Source: Croceibacterium_A sp035555595
Lineage (GTDB): Bacteria; Pseudomonadota; Alphaproteobacteria; Sphingomonadales; Sphingomonadaceae
NCBI GenBank assembly: GCA_035555595.1
Contig: DATMGK010000078.1
Coordinates: 43,087-107,086 of the forward strand
Direction: 5' to 3'
DNA length: 64,000 bases
The notes below the pieces were generated by a model. The model saw nothing but the letters and a program-made list of their open reading frames with translations. It made no database searches and was not told the origin of the DNA. The position numbers were made by a program, and so were the translations under genes. Shown here one piece after another: positions 52,149-61,053 of the stretch. Each line of letters opens with the position of its first letter. The first letter of the stretch is position 1.

Positions 52149-53399
52149 TCAGGCCAGTTCCGACAGATCGAGCGCATCCAGCAAGGCTTCCCGCGCTGCC
52201 GTGACAGTGCTGGCGAGGGCCGCAGAGCCGAGGTCCGCCGGATCGATCTGTTCCGGCCAGTGACGTTCCACCACGGCGCGAATGGCGTCGCCCTTCGCCT
52301 CGTCCAGCAGGAAGCGCGGGTCCACCGTTACCGGGTCCGCCACGACGCGCAGCCGCAGGCAGGCTGGCCCACCACCGTTCGCCATCGACTGCCGCACGTT
52401 GACGGCGCGAACCTGCCGGATTGGTCCGTTGCTGGCGACCAGCCCGTCCAGGAACTGGCGAACCGGCAGGCTATCCCACGCCTCGTTCGGCACGATCAGC
52501 GCCTGCCCGCCTTCGGGCATGGTCACGAGTTGCGCGTTGAACAGGTACGAACGGATCGCTTCATCCAGACTGACCGCGCGTTCCGGCACGACCACGATCT
52601 GCACAGCGGGACAGGCTTCGGCCATTGCTCGCCACGCCTGCTCCGGATCGGCAAAGGCGCACTCGTGCGCAAGAACCACCGTCTCGTTCGCCACGGCGAC
52701 CACGTCGTTATGGAACGCGCCCGCCGCGATGGCTTCTGCCGATTGCTCGATAAACAGCACGCGTGCCGGATCGAGCCCATGGCGGCGCGCGATGACATGG
52801 CCTGCCTGCTCGTTCTGGCGCGCGGGAAAGCGCCCGCTGACCTTGCCGTAGACGAAAATCTCAACCCCCGGCGCGCCATGCGCCTCTGCCAGCCGCATGT
52901 GATTGGCCGCGCCTTCATCGCCGAAGCAGGGCGGCACGGGCCCATGCACCGCGAAATGCCGCTGATCCGCGAAGGCGAGGCGCAATTGGCGGAGGGTGTC
53001 CGGCCATTCGTGCGAACGGTGGGGCATGGTGACGAGGTTGGCGACTGTCAGATGACATCGCCCGTCTCGCGTATCCGGGGCAGGGGAGACGGTGGCCGCA
53101 TTGGCCGTCCACATGGCGGAAGCCGACCATGCGCCCGCCAGCAGTGCGCGATCGAGCGTGGGATCGGCCGCCAGTTGGTCCAGCCAATGCGTGTTGGGGC
53201 GGGGCGGGGGCACGAAGAAACCCTGCGCCAGGCCCAGCGCCATGTTGCTCAGCATCTTGTCCAGCCCCTGCAACGCTGCCGCGCGGGGAAAGGACAGATC
53301 ACCGGCATTCATCGTCGCGGCGAGGTTGCCGGGGCTGAGCCCTGCGTAATTATGGCTGGGGCCGACTATGCCGTCGAAATTGATTTCGAGGAGAGGCAT
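52149..53399 (-). CDS. astB: N-succinylarginine dihydrolase
   Basis: Encodes 416 residues. AstB hydrolyses N2-succinylarginine to succinylornithine, ammonia and CO2 in the arginine succinyltransferase (AST) pathway. The N-terminus EINFDGIVGPSHNYAGLSPGN is strongly characteristic. The amidinotransferase-fold catalytic parts are visible as HNDVVAVANETVVLAHE (Glu/His) and the C-terminal SMANGGGPACLRLRV with the nucleophilic Cys. Length is slightly short of the enterobacterial enzyme. No astA, astC, astD or astE gene is adjacent, so the rest of the pathway must lie elsewhere. Confidence 0.93.
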   Translation of the reverse strand: MPLLEINFDGIVGPSHNYAGLSPGNLAATMNAGDLSFPRAAALQGLDKMLSNMALGLAQGFFVPPPRPNTHWLDQLAADPTLDRALLAGAWSASAMWTANAATVSPAPDTRDGRCHLTVANLVTMPHRSHEWPDTLRQLRLAFADQRHFAVHGPVPPCFGDEGAANHMRLAEAHGAPGVEIFVYGKVSGRFPARQNEQAGHVIARRHGLDPARVLFIEQSAEAIAAGAFHNDVVAVANETVVLAHECAFADPEQAWRAMAEACPAVQIVVVPERAVSLDEAIRSYLFNAQLVTMPEGGQALIVPNEAWDSLPVRQFLDGLVASNGPIRQVRAVNVRQSMANGGGPACLRLRVVADPVTVDPRFLLDEAKGDAIRAVVERHWPEQIDPADLGSAALASTVTAAREALLDALDLSELA

Positions 53400-53427
53400 A
53401 GTCGACCCTGTTCCGTGTGCCTGATGG

Positions 53428-54420
53428 CTATTCCTGTTCGCGGGTCGGGGCGACGTTGCGATACTTGATCAGCCACTTGCCATCGACCTTCACCAGATCG
53501 TCCACGCCCTGACCAGCCGCGGCGATCACCGGGGCACTGGCGCTGCCGATGGCGCCGCCGGTGCCGAACACCGTCTGGTGGTAGTAGTGATAGCGAGCGG
53601 TGTCCGCGCCGGTGAATTCCAGCCACTGGTTCATGGTGAAGTGGTGCATCTTGCCAATGGTCACACCCTGCTTGCGCCGTTCTTCCTGCCCGGCGACGAG
53701 GTCGGTGATCATCTTCTTCAGCGCAGCGTGCCCCTTGATCTGGCCAAAGGCGCCATCCGGCGTGAAGTTGGCGGCATAGGCTTCTGCATCGTAATGATCG
53801 AGCGAACGATCATAACGCCACATCAGCGCCTCGATCGCCTCGCGGTCCTGATAACGCTGCACCAGTTGTTCGGGTGTCATCGTGGCGGCGGCCTGCGGTG
53901 CCGGGCCGGTGGGGAGCGTGGCCGGATCCCAGTGCTGATCGGCCTTTCCGTCCACGAAGCGCCAGGTGTCGAACCATGTCGTGGTGTAGCTCTGGCTGGG
54001 ATCGTCGGCATAAGGGATGGTGCGGACGGCCAACACGGTCACGTAATCGCCCTCTGCCTGTACAGCCACGACCGGGCTGGTCAGCTTGTTGCAGGTGGGG
54101 GTGGGTTCGCGCTTGGCGACATTGATGAAGTAGTGCTTCACCGCTTCTAGGCCGGATGCCGCCAGCGGGTTATGCTGGATGTATCGGTCTGTCAGCCATT
54201 CGCCCGCGCGATCCCACTGGTTGCACTGCAACAGCTCTCGCATGATGCGCAACGCGGCCTGCTTGTTACGGTGGAGCTTGCGGTCGGAACTGGTGAACAG
54301 CGATTCGGGATCGGGATGAGCTACCACCGGATCGCTAAGAGCGCGCATCTGGGCATGGGCGGGCGCGGTCAGCAGCGGGCTGGCGAGAACGGCAGCCATC
54401 AGTGCGAATTTCAGTTTCAT
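53428..54420 (-). CDS. Secreted protein with two NTF2/SnoaL-like domains
   Basis: Encodes 330 residues with a signal peptide (FALMAAVLASPLLTAPAHAQ). The first domain, RIMRELLQCNQWDRAGEWLTDRYIQHNPL to FDTWRFVDGKADQHWD, resembles a SnoaL polyketide-cyclase-like fold. The second, REAIEALMWRYDRSLDHYDAEAYAANFTPDG to LVKVDGKWLIKYRNV, is SnoaL_4/NTF2-like. Both have a conserved Asp/His placement, but the family includes many non-enzymatic proteins. The tandem, exported arrangement is uncommon. A divergent-looking spacer of 70 bp separates it from the LysR gene, which is on the same strand upstream. Confidence 0.8.
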   Translation of the reverse strand: MKLKFALMAAVLASPLLTAPAHAQMRALSDPVVAHPDPESLFTSSDRKLHRNKQAALRIMRELLQCNQWDRAGEWLTDRYIQHNPLAASGLEAVKHYFINVAKREPTPTCNKLTSPVVAVQAEGDYVTVLAVRTIPYADDPSQSYTTTWFDTWRFVDGKADQHWDPATLPTGPAPQAAATMTPEQLVQRYQDREAIEALMWRYDRSLDHYDAEAYAANFTPDGAFGQIKGHAALKKMITDLVAGQEERRKQGVTIGKMHHFTMNQWLEFTGADTARYHYYHQTVFGTGGAIGSASAPVIAAAGQGVDDLVKVDGKWLIKYRNVAPTREQE

Positions 54421-54490
54421 CCTATTCCCCCAGAATCGTTTTGCTGTGTAACTGTCTGGCCGATTTTTACGGCGTAATCTACCGTGCGAT

Positions 54491-55369
54491 CTACAGACCG
54501 GCCTCCACCAGCCAGTCGTGGAACAGCCGCACCGGGCGCATTTCCAAGTCTATCGTGCGGCAGGTGAACCAATAGCTGTAGGGGCTTTCGATAGGCACAT
54601 CATGCAGCTTGGCCAGCCGCGGATCGTTGTTCCGCGCGATATGGTCATCATGCATGATCGCGATGCCCAACCCCTGCGCGGCCGCTTCAAGGATAAGCTG
54701 GCCGGAATCGTAATGATCGATCGCCACCGGTTGCAGCGCGCGGAAACCCAGCGCCGTCTTCCAAGCGTCGAAGCTCAGCGGCATGTCGGTGTGGATCAGG
54801 AAAGTCTGTTCGGCCAACGCCTCTATTCCCGGTTCCGTGCCGATTTTCTGGACCAGAGAGTTGCTGCAGATCGCGTGGACCATGTTGTGATCCAGGCGGA
54901 CCTTATGCAGCCCCGGCCCCGGATCGGTGGTGATGACGATCGCCGCGTCCAGCGTATCGCCCACCCGGTCCAGCAGATGCGGCCCGGTGTCGATGTCGAT
55001 ATGCAGGCGCGGATGGCGCTGGCGCAGTTCCTGCAATCGCGGGAACAGGCGTTGCGTGCCAAACAGTGGCAGCACGCCCAGTCGCAGGCGCAGCAGTTGC
55101 AGGTTTTCCGATTGCGCTTCCACCGCGGCGGCCAGCGTTTCCAGATGGGGCGCGACCGCGTCGTAGAAATTGCGCCCCTCGTCCGTCAGGCGCATCGCCT
55201 GCCCGGTGCGGGAAAACATCTTCTTGCCCGTAAATTCTTCCAGATTGCCTATCCGCCGCGAAAGCGCCGACGGGCTTAGCCCCAGTTCATCCGCAGCCGC
55301 ACGCGCGGAACCAAGGCGGACAGTCCGCACGAATGCTTCAAGAGCGCGCAGGGGAGGGAGACGGCGCAT
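54491..55369 (-). CDS. LysR family transcriptional regulator (GcvA-like)
   Basis: Encodes 292 residues from ATG 55369; the frame can begin at a TTG three codons earlier. The winged helix-turn-helix is RLPPLRALEAFVRTVRLGSARAAADELGLSPSALSRRIGNLEEF. The C-terminal part is the periplasmic-binding-like effector domain (LRLGVLPLFGTQRLFPRL, DAAIVITTDPGPG, QGLGIAIMHDDHIA). Such proteins usually control a neighbouring gene; the closest candidate is the secreted SnoaL-like gene downstream, with the word TGTGTAACTG in the gap. The effector is unknown. Confidence 0.88.
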   Translation of the reverse strand: MRRLPPLRALEAFVRTVRLGSARAAADELGLSPSALSRRIGNLEEFTGKKMFSRTGQAMRLTDEGRNFYDAVAPHLETLAAAVEAQSENLQLLRLRLGVLPLFGTQRLFPRLQELRQRHPRLHIDIDTGPHLLDRVGDTLDAAIVITTDPGPGLHKVRLDHNMVHAICSNSLVQKIGTEPGIEALAEQTFLIHTDMPLSFDAWKTALGFRALQPVAIDHYDSGQLILEAAAQGLGIAIMHDDHIARNNDPRLAKLHDVPIESPYSYWFTCRTIDLEMRPVRLFHDWLVEAGL

Positions 55370-55511
55370 GGCGGACAATGTTCAGAAAAATGCAACTCGT
55401 GTCGAGCGGGAAGGCGTCGGCCTCTGGGGATAGCTTTGTTAACCGGCGATGACAGCGGCGCACGAATTGCATGGTTTGCAAGTCATGCCCGCCGCCAATC
55501 GCTCTGGTTTG

Positions 55512-56444
55512 CTATGCCTCTTCGCTCTCTTCGGCGGCTTGTGGCGGGTGCAGGCGCAGTCGGGTGACATGCGTCTGGTCGCCTGCGGTCACTTCGATGC
55601 ACCAGCCGCTTGGATGATGTAGGACCGCGCCTACCGGCGGCACCTGTTCCGCCAGCACGAAGGCGAGGCCGCCCAGCGTGTCCACCGCTTCCTCCACCTC
55701 GGCGATACGCGGATCGTTCACGATGCGGGCCACGTCGTCCAGTTCGGCACGGGCGTCGGCATCCCACATGCCTTCGCCGATGGGCACGACCAGTTCCACC
55801 GGGATTTCGTCGTGCTCGTCCTCGATGTCGCCGACGATTTCCTCCACCAGATCCTCGATGGTGATGATGCCGTCGGTGCCGGAAAACTCGTCCACCACGA
55901 TCGCCAGATGCATCCGCCGCGTGCGCATGTCGGCCAGCACGTCCAGCGCGCCGCGCGCTTGCGGGACATAGAGCGGCTGGCGCATCAGGGTGGTCCAGTC
56001 CGGGGGCGGCGGTTCATTCCGCGCCAGGAACGGGAACACATCCTTGATGTGCATCATGCCGATCACCTGATCCAGCGTGTCGCGATAGACCGGCACGCGG
56101 GAATGGCCGTGTTCGGCGAACAGTTCGATCAGATCGTCCCAGCTTGCATCGGCCGACACCGCGATGATCTCGCCACGCGGGATCGCCACGTCGTCGGCAT
56201 CATGTTCGCTGAAATGCAGCAGGTTGCGCAGCATGGTGACTTCAACGGGCGAAAGATCACCTTTTACGGGTGCCTCATCGCCGCTGGCCTGCTCGTCCTC
56301 ATGCTCGTCGATCGCTTCTTCGATCTGGGCGCGCAGGGATGTTTCGCCCTCTTCATCGAAGAAACGGCGGATCGCATTCCACAATCCGCGTTTACTATCC
56401 ACGTCTCCGTTATTGGAATCGCCGGATCTGTCATTCTCGGGCAT
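55512..56444 (-). CDS. CorC/HlyC family CBS-domain protein (hemolysin family)
   Basis: Encodes 310 residues from ATG 56444. An acidic N-terminal lead is followed by two CBS domains (VAIPRGEIIAVSADASWDDLIELFAEHGHSRVPVYR and RQPLYVPQARGALDVLADMRTRRMHLAIVVDEFSG) and the CorC_HlyC transporter-associated domain (VEEAVDTLGGLAFVLAEQVPPVGAVLHHPSG). Such proteins bind adenine nucleotides and are tied to Mg or Co efflux. No DUF21 membrane domain is present, so it is the soluble CorC form. It lies beside ybeY, as in most proteobacteria. Confidence 0.9.
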   Translation of the reverse strand: MPENDRSGDSNNGDVDSKRGLWNAIRRFFDEEGETSLRAQIEEAIDEHEDEQASGDEAPVKGDLSPVEVTMLRNLLHFSEHDADDVAIPRGEIIAVSADASWDDLIELFAEHGHSRVPVYRDTLDQVIGMMHIKDVFPFLARNEPPPPDWTTLMRQPLYVPQARGALDVLADMRTRRMHLAIVVDEFSGTDGIITIEDLVEEIVGDIEDEHDEIPVELVVPIGEGMWDADARAELDDVARIVNDPRIAEVEEAVDTLGGLAFVLAEQVPPVGAVLHHPSGWCIEVTAGDQTHVTRLRLHPPQAAEESEEA

Positions 56445-56472
56445 TGCCCTGTTTCCCTCCACTACAACGCCA

Positions 56473-56991
56473 CTACTGCTCAGGCGGAATCCCATATGGG
56501 TCAGCGATGCCGCAAATCGCAAGCGCCTTCGTCTCCAGCGCTTCCATGGCGTCTGCATCGGCGGCGGAGATTTCATGATCATGACCGGCCAGATGCAGCA
56601 GGCCATGCACGATCAGGTGCGTTGCATGATGTTCCAGCGGCACGCCTTTTTCCGCCGCTTCCCGCGCGCAGGTTTCGTGCGCCAGCGCCACGTCGCCCAG
56701 CAATTCAGGCGGACCTTCCGGCGCCAGGTCCAGCAGGTCGGCCCGTTCCAGCATGGGAAATGACAGCACGTTGGTCGGCTTGTCACGCTGTCGCCACTCG
56801 CGGTTCAGGGTGTGGATTTCCGCGTCCGAAGTGAACAGCACGCTGGTGGAAAGCCGTTCGTTCGCCAGCTCCGGCGCGACAGCGGCCGCAGCGGCAGCCG
56901 CCCTTTCAGCCAGCGCTTCCCATCCAGCGGGGGGCCAGGGGGCCTCCACATCGATATCAAGTTCCAGAGCGCGCACTCCGCTCTTCAACAC
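56473..56991 (-). CDS. ybeY: Endoribonuclease YbeY, rRNA maturation factor
   Basis: Encodes 172 residues. YbeY is a Zn-dependent endonuclease needed for 16S rRNA 3'-end processing and ribosome quality control. The signature HGLLHLAGHDHE holds the three metal ligands H129, H133 and H139. The upstream conserved blocks LNREWRQRDKPTNVLSFPM and GDVALAHE are intact. The proposed start overlaps the nucleotidyltransferase gene by 35 bp; an internal GTG at 56976 would shorten the overlap. Forms the phoH - (NTP transferase) - ybeY - corC cluster. Confidence 0.92.
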   Translation of the reverse strand: MLKSGVRALELDIDVEAPWPPAGWEALAERAAAAAAAVAPELANERLSTSVLFTSDAEIHTLNREWRQRDKPTNVLSFPMLERADLLDLAPEGPPELLGDVALAHETCAREAAEKGVPLEHHATHLIVHGLLHLAGHDHEISAADADAMEALETKALAICGIADPYGIPPEQ

Positions 56992-57781
56992 CGTTTGTCC
57001 GTAACAGGCGTTCGGCTACCCGGTGGCTGAATTCGTTGTCCACGTCGATCGCCAGCCGCCCATCCTTGGCGATCTGGACCTTGATGGATTTGCCGAATCG
57101 TTTTGAAATCCGCGCCAGCATCCGGTCCACCGTAAACAGGTTCAGGCGGAAGCCGATCAGGTTGCCCAGCCCGAAGGCGGCGATGAAGCGCTTGGGGAAT
57201 TTCAGGAACTGCCCGCCGCCACGGAAAATCTCGCCCACGGAGAAGGCGTCGCGGTTTTTCATCCAGAAGGTATTGCAGCCTGAAAATTCGCCGTCGCGGA
57301 ATTTCCAGAAACGCGGCTGCCCTTCCGGGTGGGCAGCCAGAATGTCCTCCTTACGGGCGAACAGCGCGGCGGCGTCCGCCCCTTGTGCCAAGGCGAAGGT
57401 ATGGAAACCGCGCAGCGCATCCGGCGTGGCAAGCACGTTGTCGCCGGTGGTTATCAGCAGCGGGAAATCGATCCCGTCGGCAGCCGCGAACACGCTTTCC
57501 AGCAGGTTTTTGGCTGACGGAACGGTGCGGAGCCGACCGGCTTCGAAGAATGGCCTCGCCTCCGGCTCATCATCCAGCGCGCGGGGATCGTTGATCGAAA
57601 CGACGATCTTCGCCCCCGGAAAGGCGGCGTCCACCGCATCGAAGACATAGCCGATCAGCGGGCGGCCCAGCAGGGGAACAAGGCATTTGTGTTCCACGCC
57701 ATACTTCGTCGCCAGCGGATCGACCCGGCCAAGCCGCTGGCCGGCAAGGATCAGGATGGTCGGGACGGACTGCTCAGGCAT
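56957..57781 (-). CDS. MobA-like nucleotidyltransferase family protein
   Basis: Encodes 274 residues. It opens with TILILAGQRLGRVDPLATKYGVEHKCLVPLLGRPLIGYV, a nucleotide-transferase start with a modified G-x-G loop and a Lys-rich acceptor segment. GDNVLATPDALRGFHTFA and DNEFSHRVAERLL follow. The family moves a nucleotidyl group to a sugar phosphate, cofactor or alcohol phosphate. Glycine-loop changes (AGQRLGR in place of the usual AGGxSxRM) make activity uncertain. The gene sits between phoH and ybeY, a place usually without an extra gene, and overlaps ybeY by 35 bp. Function unknown. Confidence 0.78.
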   Translation of the reverse strand: MPEQSVPTILILAGQRLGRVDPLATKYGVEHKCLVPLLGRPLIGYVFDAVDAAFPGAKIVVSINDPRALDDEPEARPFFEAGRLRTVPSAKNLLESVFAAADGIDFPLLITTGDNVLATPDALRGFHTFALAQGADAAALFARKEDILAAHPEGQPRFWKFRDGEFSGCNTFWMKNRDAFSVGEIFRGGGQFLKFPKRFIAAFGLGNLIGFRLNLFTVDRMLARISKRFGKSIKVQIAKDGRLAIDVDNEFSHRVAERLLRTNGVEERSARSGT

Positions 57782-57822
57782 CTGGCCGGTTTCTCAGGGC
57801 ACTGTGACGGCGCGCCGCTGCG

Positions 57823-58857
57823 TCAGGCCTCGTTGCCCTCATACGCTTCGACGATCCGCCCGACGATGGGATGGCGAACGACATCGGCGACAGAGAAACG
57901 AGCGATAGCGATTCCATCCACCCCCTCCAGACGTCCGACGGCGTCGTGGAGGCCGCTTTGCGCGGTGCCGCCCGGTATGTCCACCTGCTTCGGGTCGCCG
58001 CACACCACCATGCGGCTGTTCTGGCCGAAGCGGGTGAGGAACATCTTCATCTGTTCTCGGGTGGTGTTCTGCGCCTCGTCCAGAATCACGAAGGCGTCGG
58101 ACAGGGTGCGGCCACGCATGAACGCGATCGGGGCAATCTCGATCTCGCCGCTGGCGATGCGCCGGTCCACCTGTTCGGGCGGCATGCAGTCGTACAGCGC
58201 ATCATATAGCGGGCGGAGATAGGGATCGACCTTCTCCTTCATGTCGCCCGGCAGGAAGCCCAGCTTCTCGCCCGCTTCCACCGCCGGGCGGCTCAGGATC
58301 AGGCGCTGCACGCTACCGGTCATCAACTGGCTGACCGCCTGTGCTACGGCCAGGTAGGTCTTGCCCGTGCCCGCCGGGCCGAGCGCGAAAATGATCTCGC
58401 GGCTGGCGAGCTGGCGCATGTAATCCGCCTGCGCCACGGTGCGGGGAACGATCGTCTTGCGCCGGGTGCGGATCATGATCGGCGGGCCGGACGCGTCATC
58501 GGTAACGATGCCGTCCAGCGTCGGTTCGTTGGACAGGGCGATCAGCGATTCGATGGTGCCCGTATCCATTTCCTGCCCGGATTGCAGCCGGCGGTGGATC
58601 GCCATCAGCACTTCGCGGGCGCGGGCCACGTCATCCTCTGTGCCTTCGATCACCACCTTGTTGCCGCGCGCAGCGATCAGCACGCCCAGCCGGTTTTCTA
58701 TCAGCACAAGGTTGGCGTCGAATTCGCCGAACACGGCACCCAGCATGGCCTGTTCATCAAACAGAACTTCTGCCCGGGCGCGTCGCGCAGCGTCGCGGCG
58801 GTCTTCGGGATGGGCTAGCATCGAGCCAGTGTCGACGCGGTGTGACTTTCGAGCCAT
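57823..58857 (-). CDS. phoH: PhoH family ATPase
   Basis: Encodes 344 residues from ATG 58857, which has GAAAGGAG close upstream; the longer form from 58872 is less likely. After a KH-like N-terminal part (VLFDEQAMLGAVFGEFDANLVLIENRLGVLIAARGNKVVIEG) comes the P-loop FALGPAGTGKTYLAVAQ and the Walker B ILDEAQNTTREQMKMFLTRFG, with GQNSRMVVCGDPKQVD. PhoH proteins bind ATP and are linked to RNA metabolism. Neighbours miaB and ybeY support a translation or RNA role. Confidence 0.93.
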   Translation of the reverse strand: MARKSHRVDTGSMLAHPEDRRDAARRARAEVLFDEQAMLGAVFGEFDANLVLIENRLGVLIAARGNKVVIEGTEDDVARAREVLMAIHRRLQSGQEMDTGTIESLIALSNEPTLDGIVTDDASGPPIMIRTRRKTIVPRTVAQADYMRQLASREIIFALGPAGTGKTYLAVAQAVSQLMTGSVQRLILSRPAVEAGEKLGFLPGDMKEKVDPYLRPLYDALYDCMPPEQVDRRIASGEIEIAPIAFMRGRTLSDAFVILDEAQNTTREQMKMFLTRFGQNSRMVVCGDPKQVDIPGGTAQSGLHDAVGRLEGVDGIAIARFSVADVVRHPIVGRIVEAYEGNEA

Positions 58858-58972
58858 GCGCTCCTTTCGCACTACGATTCGAAAGATAGGCGTGGCGGCG
58901 CAACGCGCAAGCGTCAGGCCCTCGCAAGTCAGTGGAAAGTCATCGAACTGCCGCAGGTGTTGCAGTGATACG

Positions 58973-60310
58973 TCAGGCGGCGATCGTTTCCAGCAGGCGG
59001 CCGTGGATAGAGTTTGGCCCGGCTTCGGCCAGTTCCACCGTCACGACATCGCCAATGGCCGCATCGCCTTCGAAGAACACCGATTGCAGCCAGGGGGACT
59101 TGCCGAGCCACTGGCCCGGCTTCTTTCCGCGCCGTTCGACCAGCACGTCACACCGCTTGCCGATCGATGCCTGATTGAAAGCCAACTGGTCGCGGTTCAG
59201 CGCGGCTTGCAGGCGTTGCAGCCGCTCGTCCATCACCTTGCGCCCGATCTGCCCGTCCATCGTTGCGGCGGGGGTGCCGGGGCGGGGCGAGTATTTGAAG
59301 CTGAACGCCTGCGCATAGCCTACGGCATCGACCAGCTTCAGCGTCTCTTCGAACTCGGCATCGGTCTCGCCGGGAAAGCCGACGATGAAGTCGCCGCTCA
59401 GCGCGATGTCGGGCCGGGCGGTGCGGAAGCGTTCGAGCAGACGCAGGTAGCTGTCCGCCGTATGCGACCTGTTCATGGCCTTGAGCACCCGATTGCTACC
59501 GCTTTGTACCGGTAAGTGCAGGTAGGGCATCAGTTTGCCCACCTCGGCGTGACACTCAATCAATCCGTTAGACATGTCGTTGGGGTGGCTGGTGGTGTAG
59601 CGAATACGCTGCAATTCCGGCAGTTTATCCAGCTCTCTTATCAGTCCATCGAGGCCGACGGTGTGGCCTTTGTCATTTTCACCGCTCCACGCATTGACGT
59701 TCTGCCCCAGCAGCGTGATTTCCCGCGCGCCCTGCGCCACCAGATTGGCGGCTTCTTCAATCAAGACATTGTAAGGCCGCGATATTTCCGCGCCGCGCGT
59801 ATAGGGGACGACGCAATAGGTGCAGAACTTGTCGCACCCCTCCTGCACCGTCAGAAACGCGCTTGGCCCCACTTTCCGCCGCGCAGGCAACGCCGCGAAC
59901 TTGGCGTCGGCGGGCATATCGGTATCGGTCGCCCGTTCCCCCCGCGCCACGCGCTCTATCATCTCGGGCAAGCGGTGATAGGCCTGCGGGCCGACGACCA
60001 GGCCGACGCCCGGCGCGCGGGCCATGATCTCTTCACCCTCAGCCTGTGCGACGCATCCGGCGACGGCGATCATCGGCGGCTTGTCCGCGCCGTTCTTCAT
60101 GATGCGGCCGATGTCGGAATAGACCTTTTCCGCCGCCTTCTCGCGAATATGGCAAGTGTTCAGCACCACCAGATCGGCGTCTTCGCCCTCTGGCGCGGCG
60201 GACATGCCTTTTTCCGCCAGAAGCTCCGCCATACGCTCCCCGTCATAGACGTTCATCTGGCAGCCGAAGCTCTTGACCCTGAAGGTCCTGGGGGAACCGC
60301 TCTGTCGCAT
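58973..60310 (-). CDS. miaB: tRNA-2-methylthio-N6-dimethylallyladenosine synthase
   Basis: Encodes 445 residues. MiaB adds the 2-methylthio group to i6A37 in tRNAs that read UNN codons. The N-terminal UPF0004 domain has the Cys ligands in KSFGCQMNVYDGERM, LNTCHIREKA and IAVAGCVAQAEG. The radical-SAM cluster motif is CDKFCTYCVVPYTRG, and a TRAM domain forms the C-terminus (KRCDVLVERRGKKPGQWLGKS). All six cluster Cys are present. It sits upstream of phoH and ybeY in the usual order. Confidence 0.95.
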   Translation of the reverse strand: MRQSGSPRTFRVKSFGCQMNVYDGERMAELLAEKGMSAAPEGEDADLVVLNTCHIREKAAEKVYSDIGRIMKNGADKPPMIAVAGCVAQAEGEEIMARAPGVGLVVGPQAYHRLPEMIERVARGERATDTDMPADAKFAALPARRKVGPSAFLTVQEGCDKFCTYCVVPYTRGAEISRPYNVLIEEAANLVAQGAREITLLGQNVNAWSGENDKGHTVGLDGLIRELDKLPELQRIRYTTSHPNDMSNGLIECHAEVGKLMPYLHLPVQSGSNRVLKAMNRSHTADSYLRLLERFRTARPDIALSGDFIVGFPGETDAEFEETLKLVDAVGYAQAFSFKYSPRPGTPAATMDGQIGRKVMDERLQRLQAALNRDQLAFNQASIGKRCDVLVERRGKKPGQWLGKSPWLQSVFFEGDAAIGDVVTVELAEAGPNSIHGRLLETIAA

Positions 60311-60343
60311 GGGGCCGCGCCCTTACGCCATTTGCCGCGCGAA

Positions 60344-61048
60344 TTAAAGCCGCAGCGCCCGCTCGATCGCAGTCTGCGCTGCGGCGGTCATCGTTTTGCG
60401 ATTGGCCAGCGAATTACCTGACAATGGATCGAGGAACCGGATGGTCAGATCGATCCGGCCCGGCCGGGCAAGAATACGACGCACATTGGCAAGGCCGGGC
60501 TCTGCCCCGAACCACGCGATTCCCGGTGCGTCACTATATTCCAGCGCGACAGGCTGGATTGGCACGGTGCCTGCGAGAGGTTCCACCGCCGAAAGCAGCG
60601 AACTGCGGAAAGGCAACAGGCCGGTGCCGTCATTAGTTGTGGCTTCGGGAAAAATGACCAGAGGCCGGCGGCCAAGCGCCGTGCGGACCTGTTCCACCTG
60701 AGCCGCCACCGATCCGCGCGTGTCGCGCGTGATGAAGACTGTGCGGTTCTGGTCGCAGAGCCATTTCAGCCCGCCGTGCCCGGCCAGACCGCTGTGGGCG
60801 ACGAAGATGGCCCGACTGGCTCCCGCAAGCGCGAGTATGTCGAGCCAGCTTACATGGTTGGCAAGCAGCAGCGCGCCGGGTTGGGCGCGCCCAACGGTCC
60901 TGACCCGCAGCCCGGCCATCCGGCCCATCGATGCGAGGAAGAGGGGGGGTATGAAATCACGCTGACCAGCAACTGCCGCCAGTGCGTGAAGCGGCACCAT
61001 CGTCAGGAATCCCGACGCGACGCCCAGCAATCTGACGCCGCTGCGCAA
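60344..61048 (-). CDS. 1-acyl-sn-glycerol-3-phosphate acyltransferase-like protein
   Basis: Encodes 234 residues from a TTG start with GAGGA nearby. The acyltransferase HX4D motif lies in LLANHVSWLDILALAG, and the second block in PLVIFPEATTNDGTGLLPF. A hydrophobic N-terminus (LLGVASGFLTMVPLHALAAVA) anchors it to the membrane. It belongs to the PlsC group that makes phosphatidic acid from lysophosphatidic acid, though lysophospholipid or ornithine-lipid acyltransferases (OlsA) have the same motifs. It follows the Fur-family gene closely. Confidence 0.87.
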   Translation of the reverse strand: MRSGVRLLGVASGFLTMVPLHALAAVAGQRDFIPPLFLASMGRMAGLRVRTVGRAQPGALLLANHVSWLDILALAGASRAIFVAHSGLAGHGGLKWLCDQNRTVFITRDTRGSVAAQVEQVRTALGRRPLVIFPEATTNDGTGLLPFRSSLLSAVEPLAGTVPIQPVALEYSDAPGIAWFGAEPGLANVRRILARPGRIDLTIRFLDPLSGNSLANRKTMTAAAQTAIERALRL

Positions 61049-61053
61049 GTAAA

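Noticed and set aside
51777..53468. Plus-strand 563-codon frame opposite astB
   Set aside because: Antisense to astB and the small membrane gene, with low-quality repetitive composition and no domain.
54421..54490. Fourth copy of the GTAAC element before the LysR-linked gene
   Set aside because: Only one TGTAAC half-site and a loose TAATC word are present; the spaced architecture is missing.
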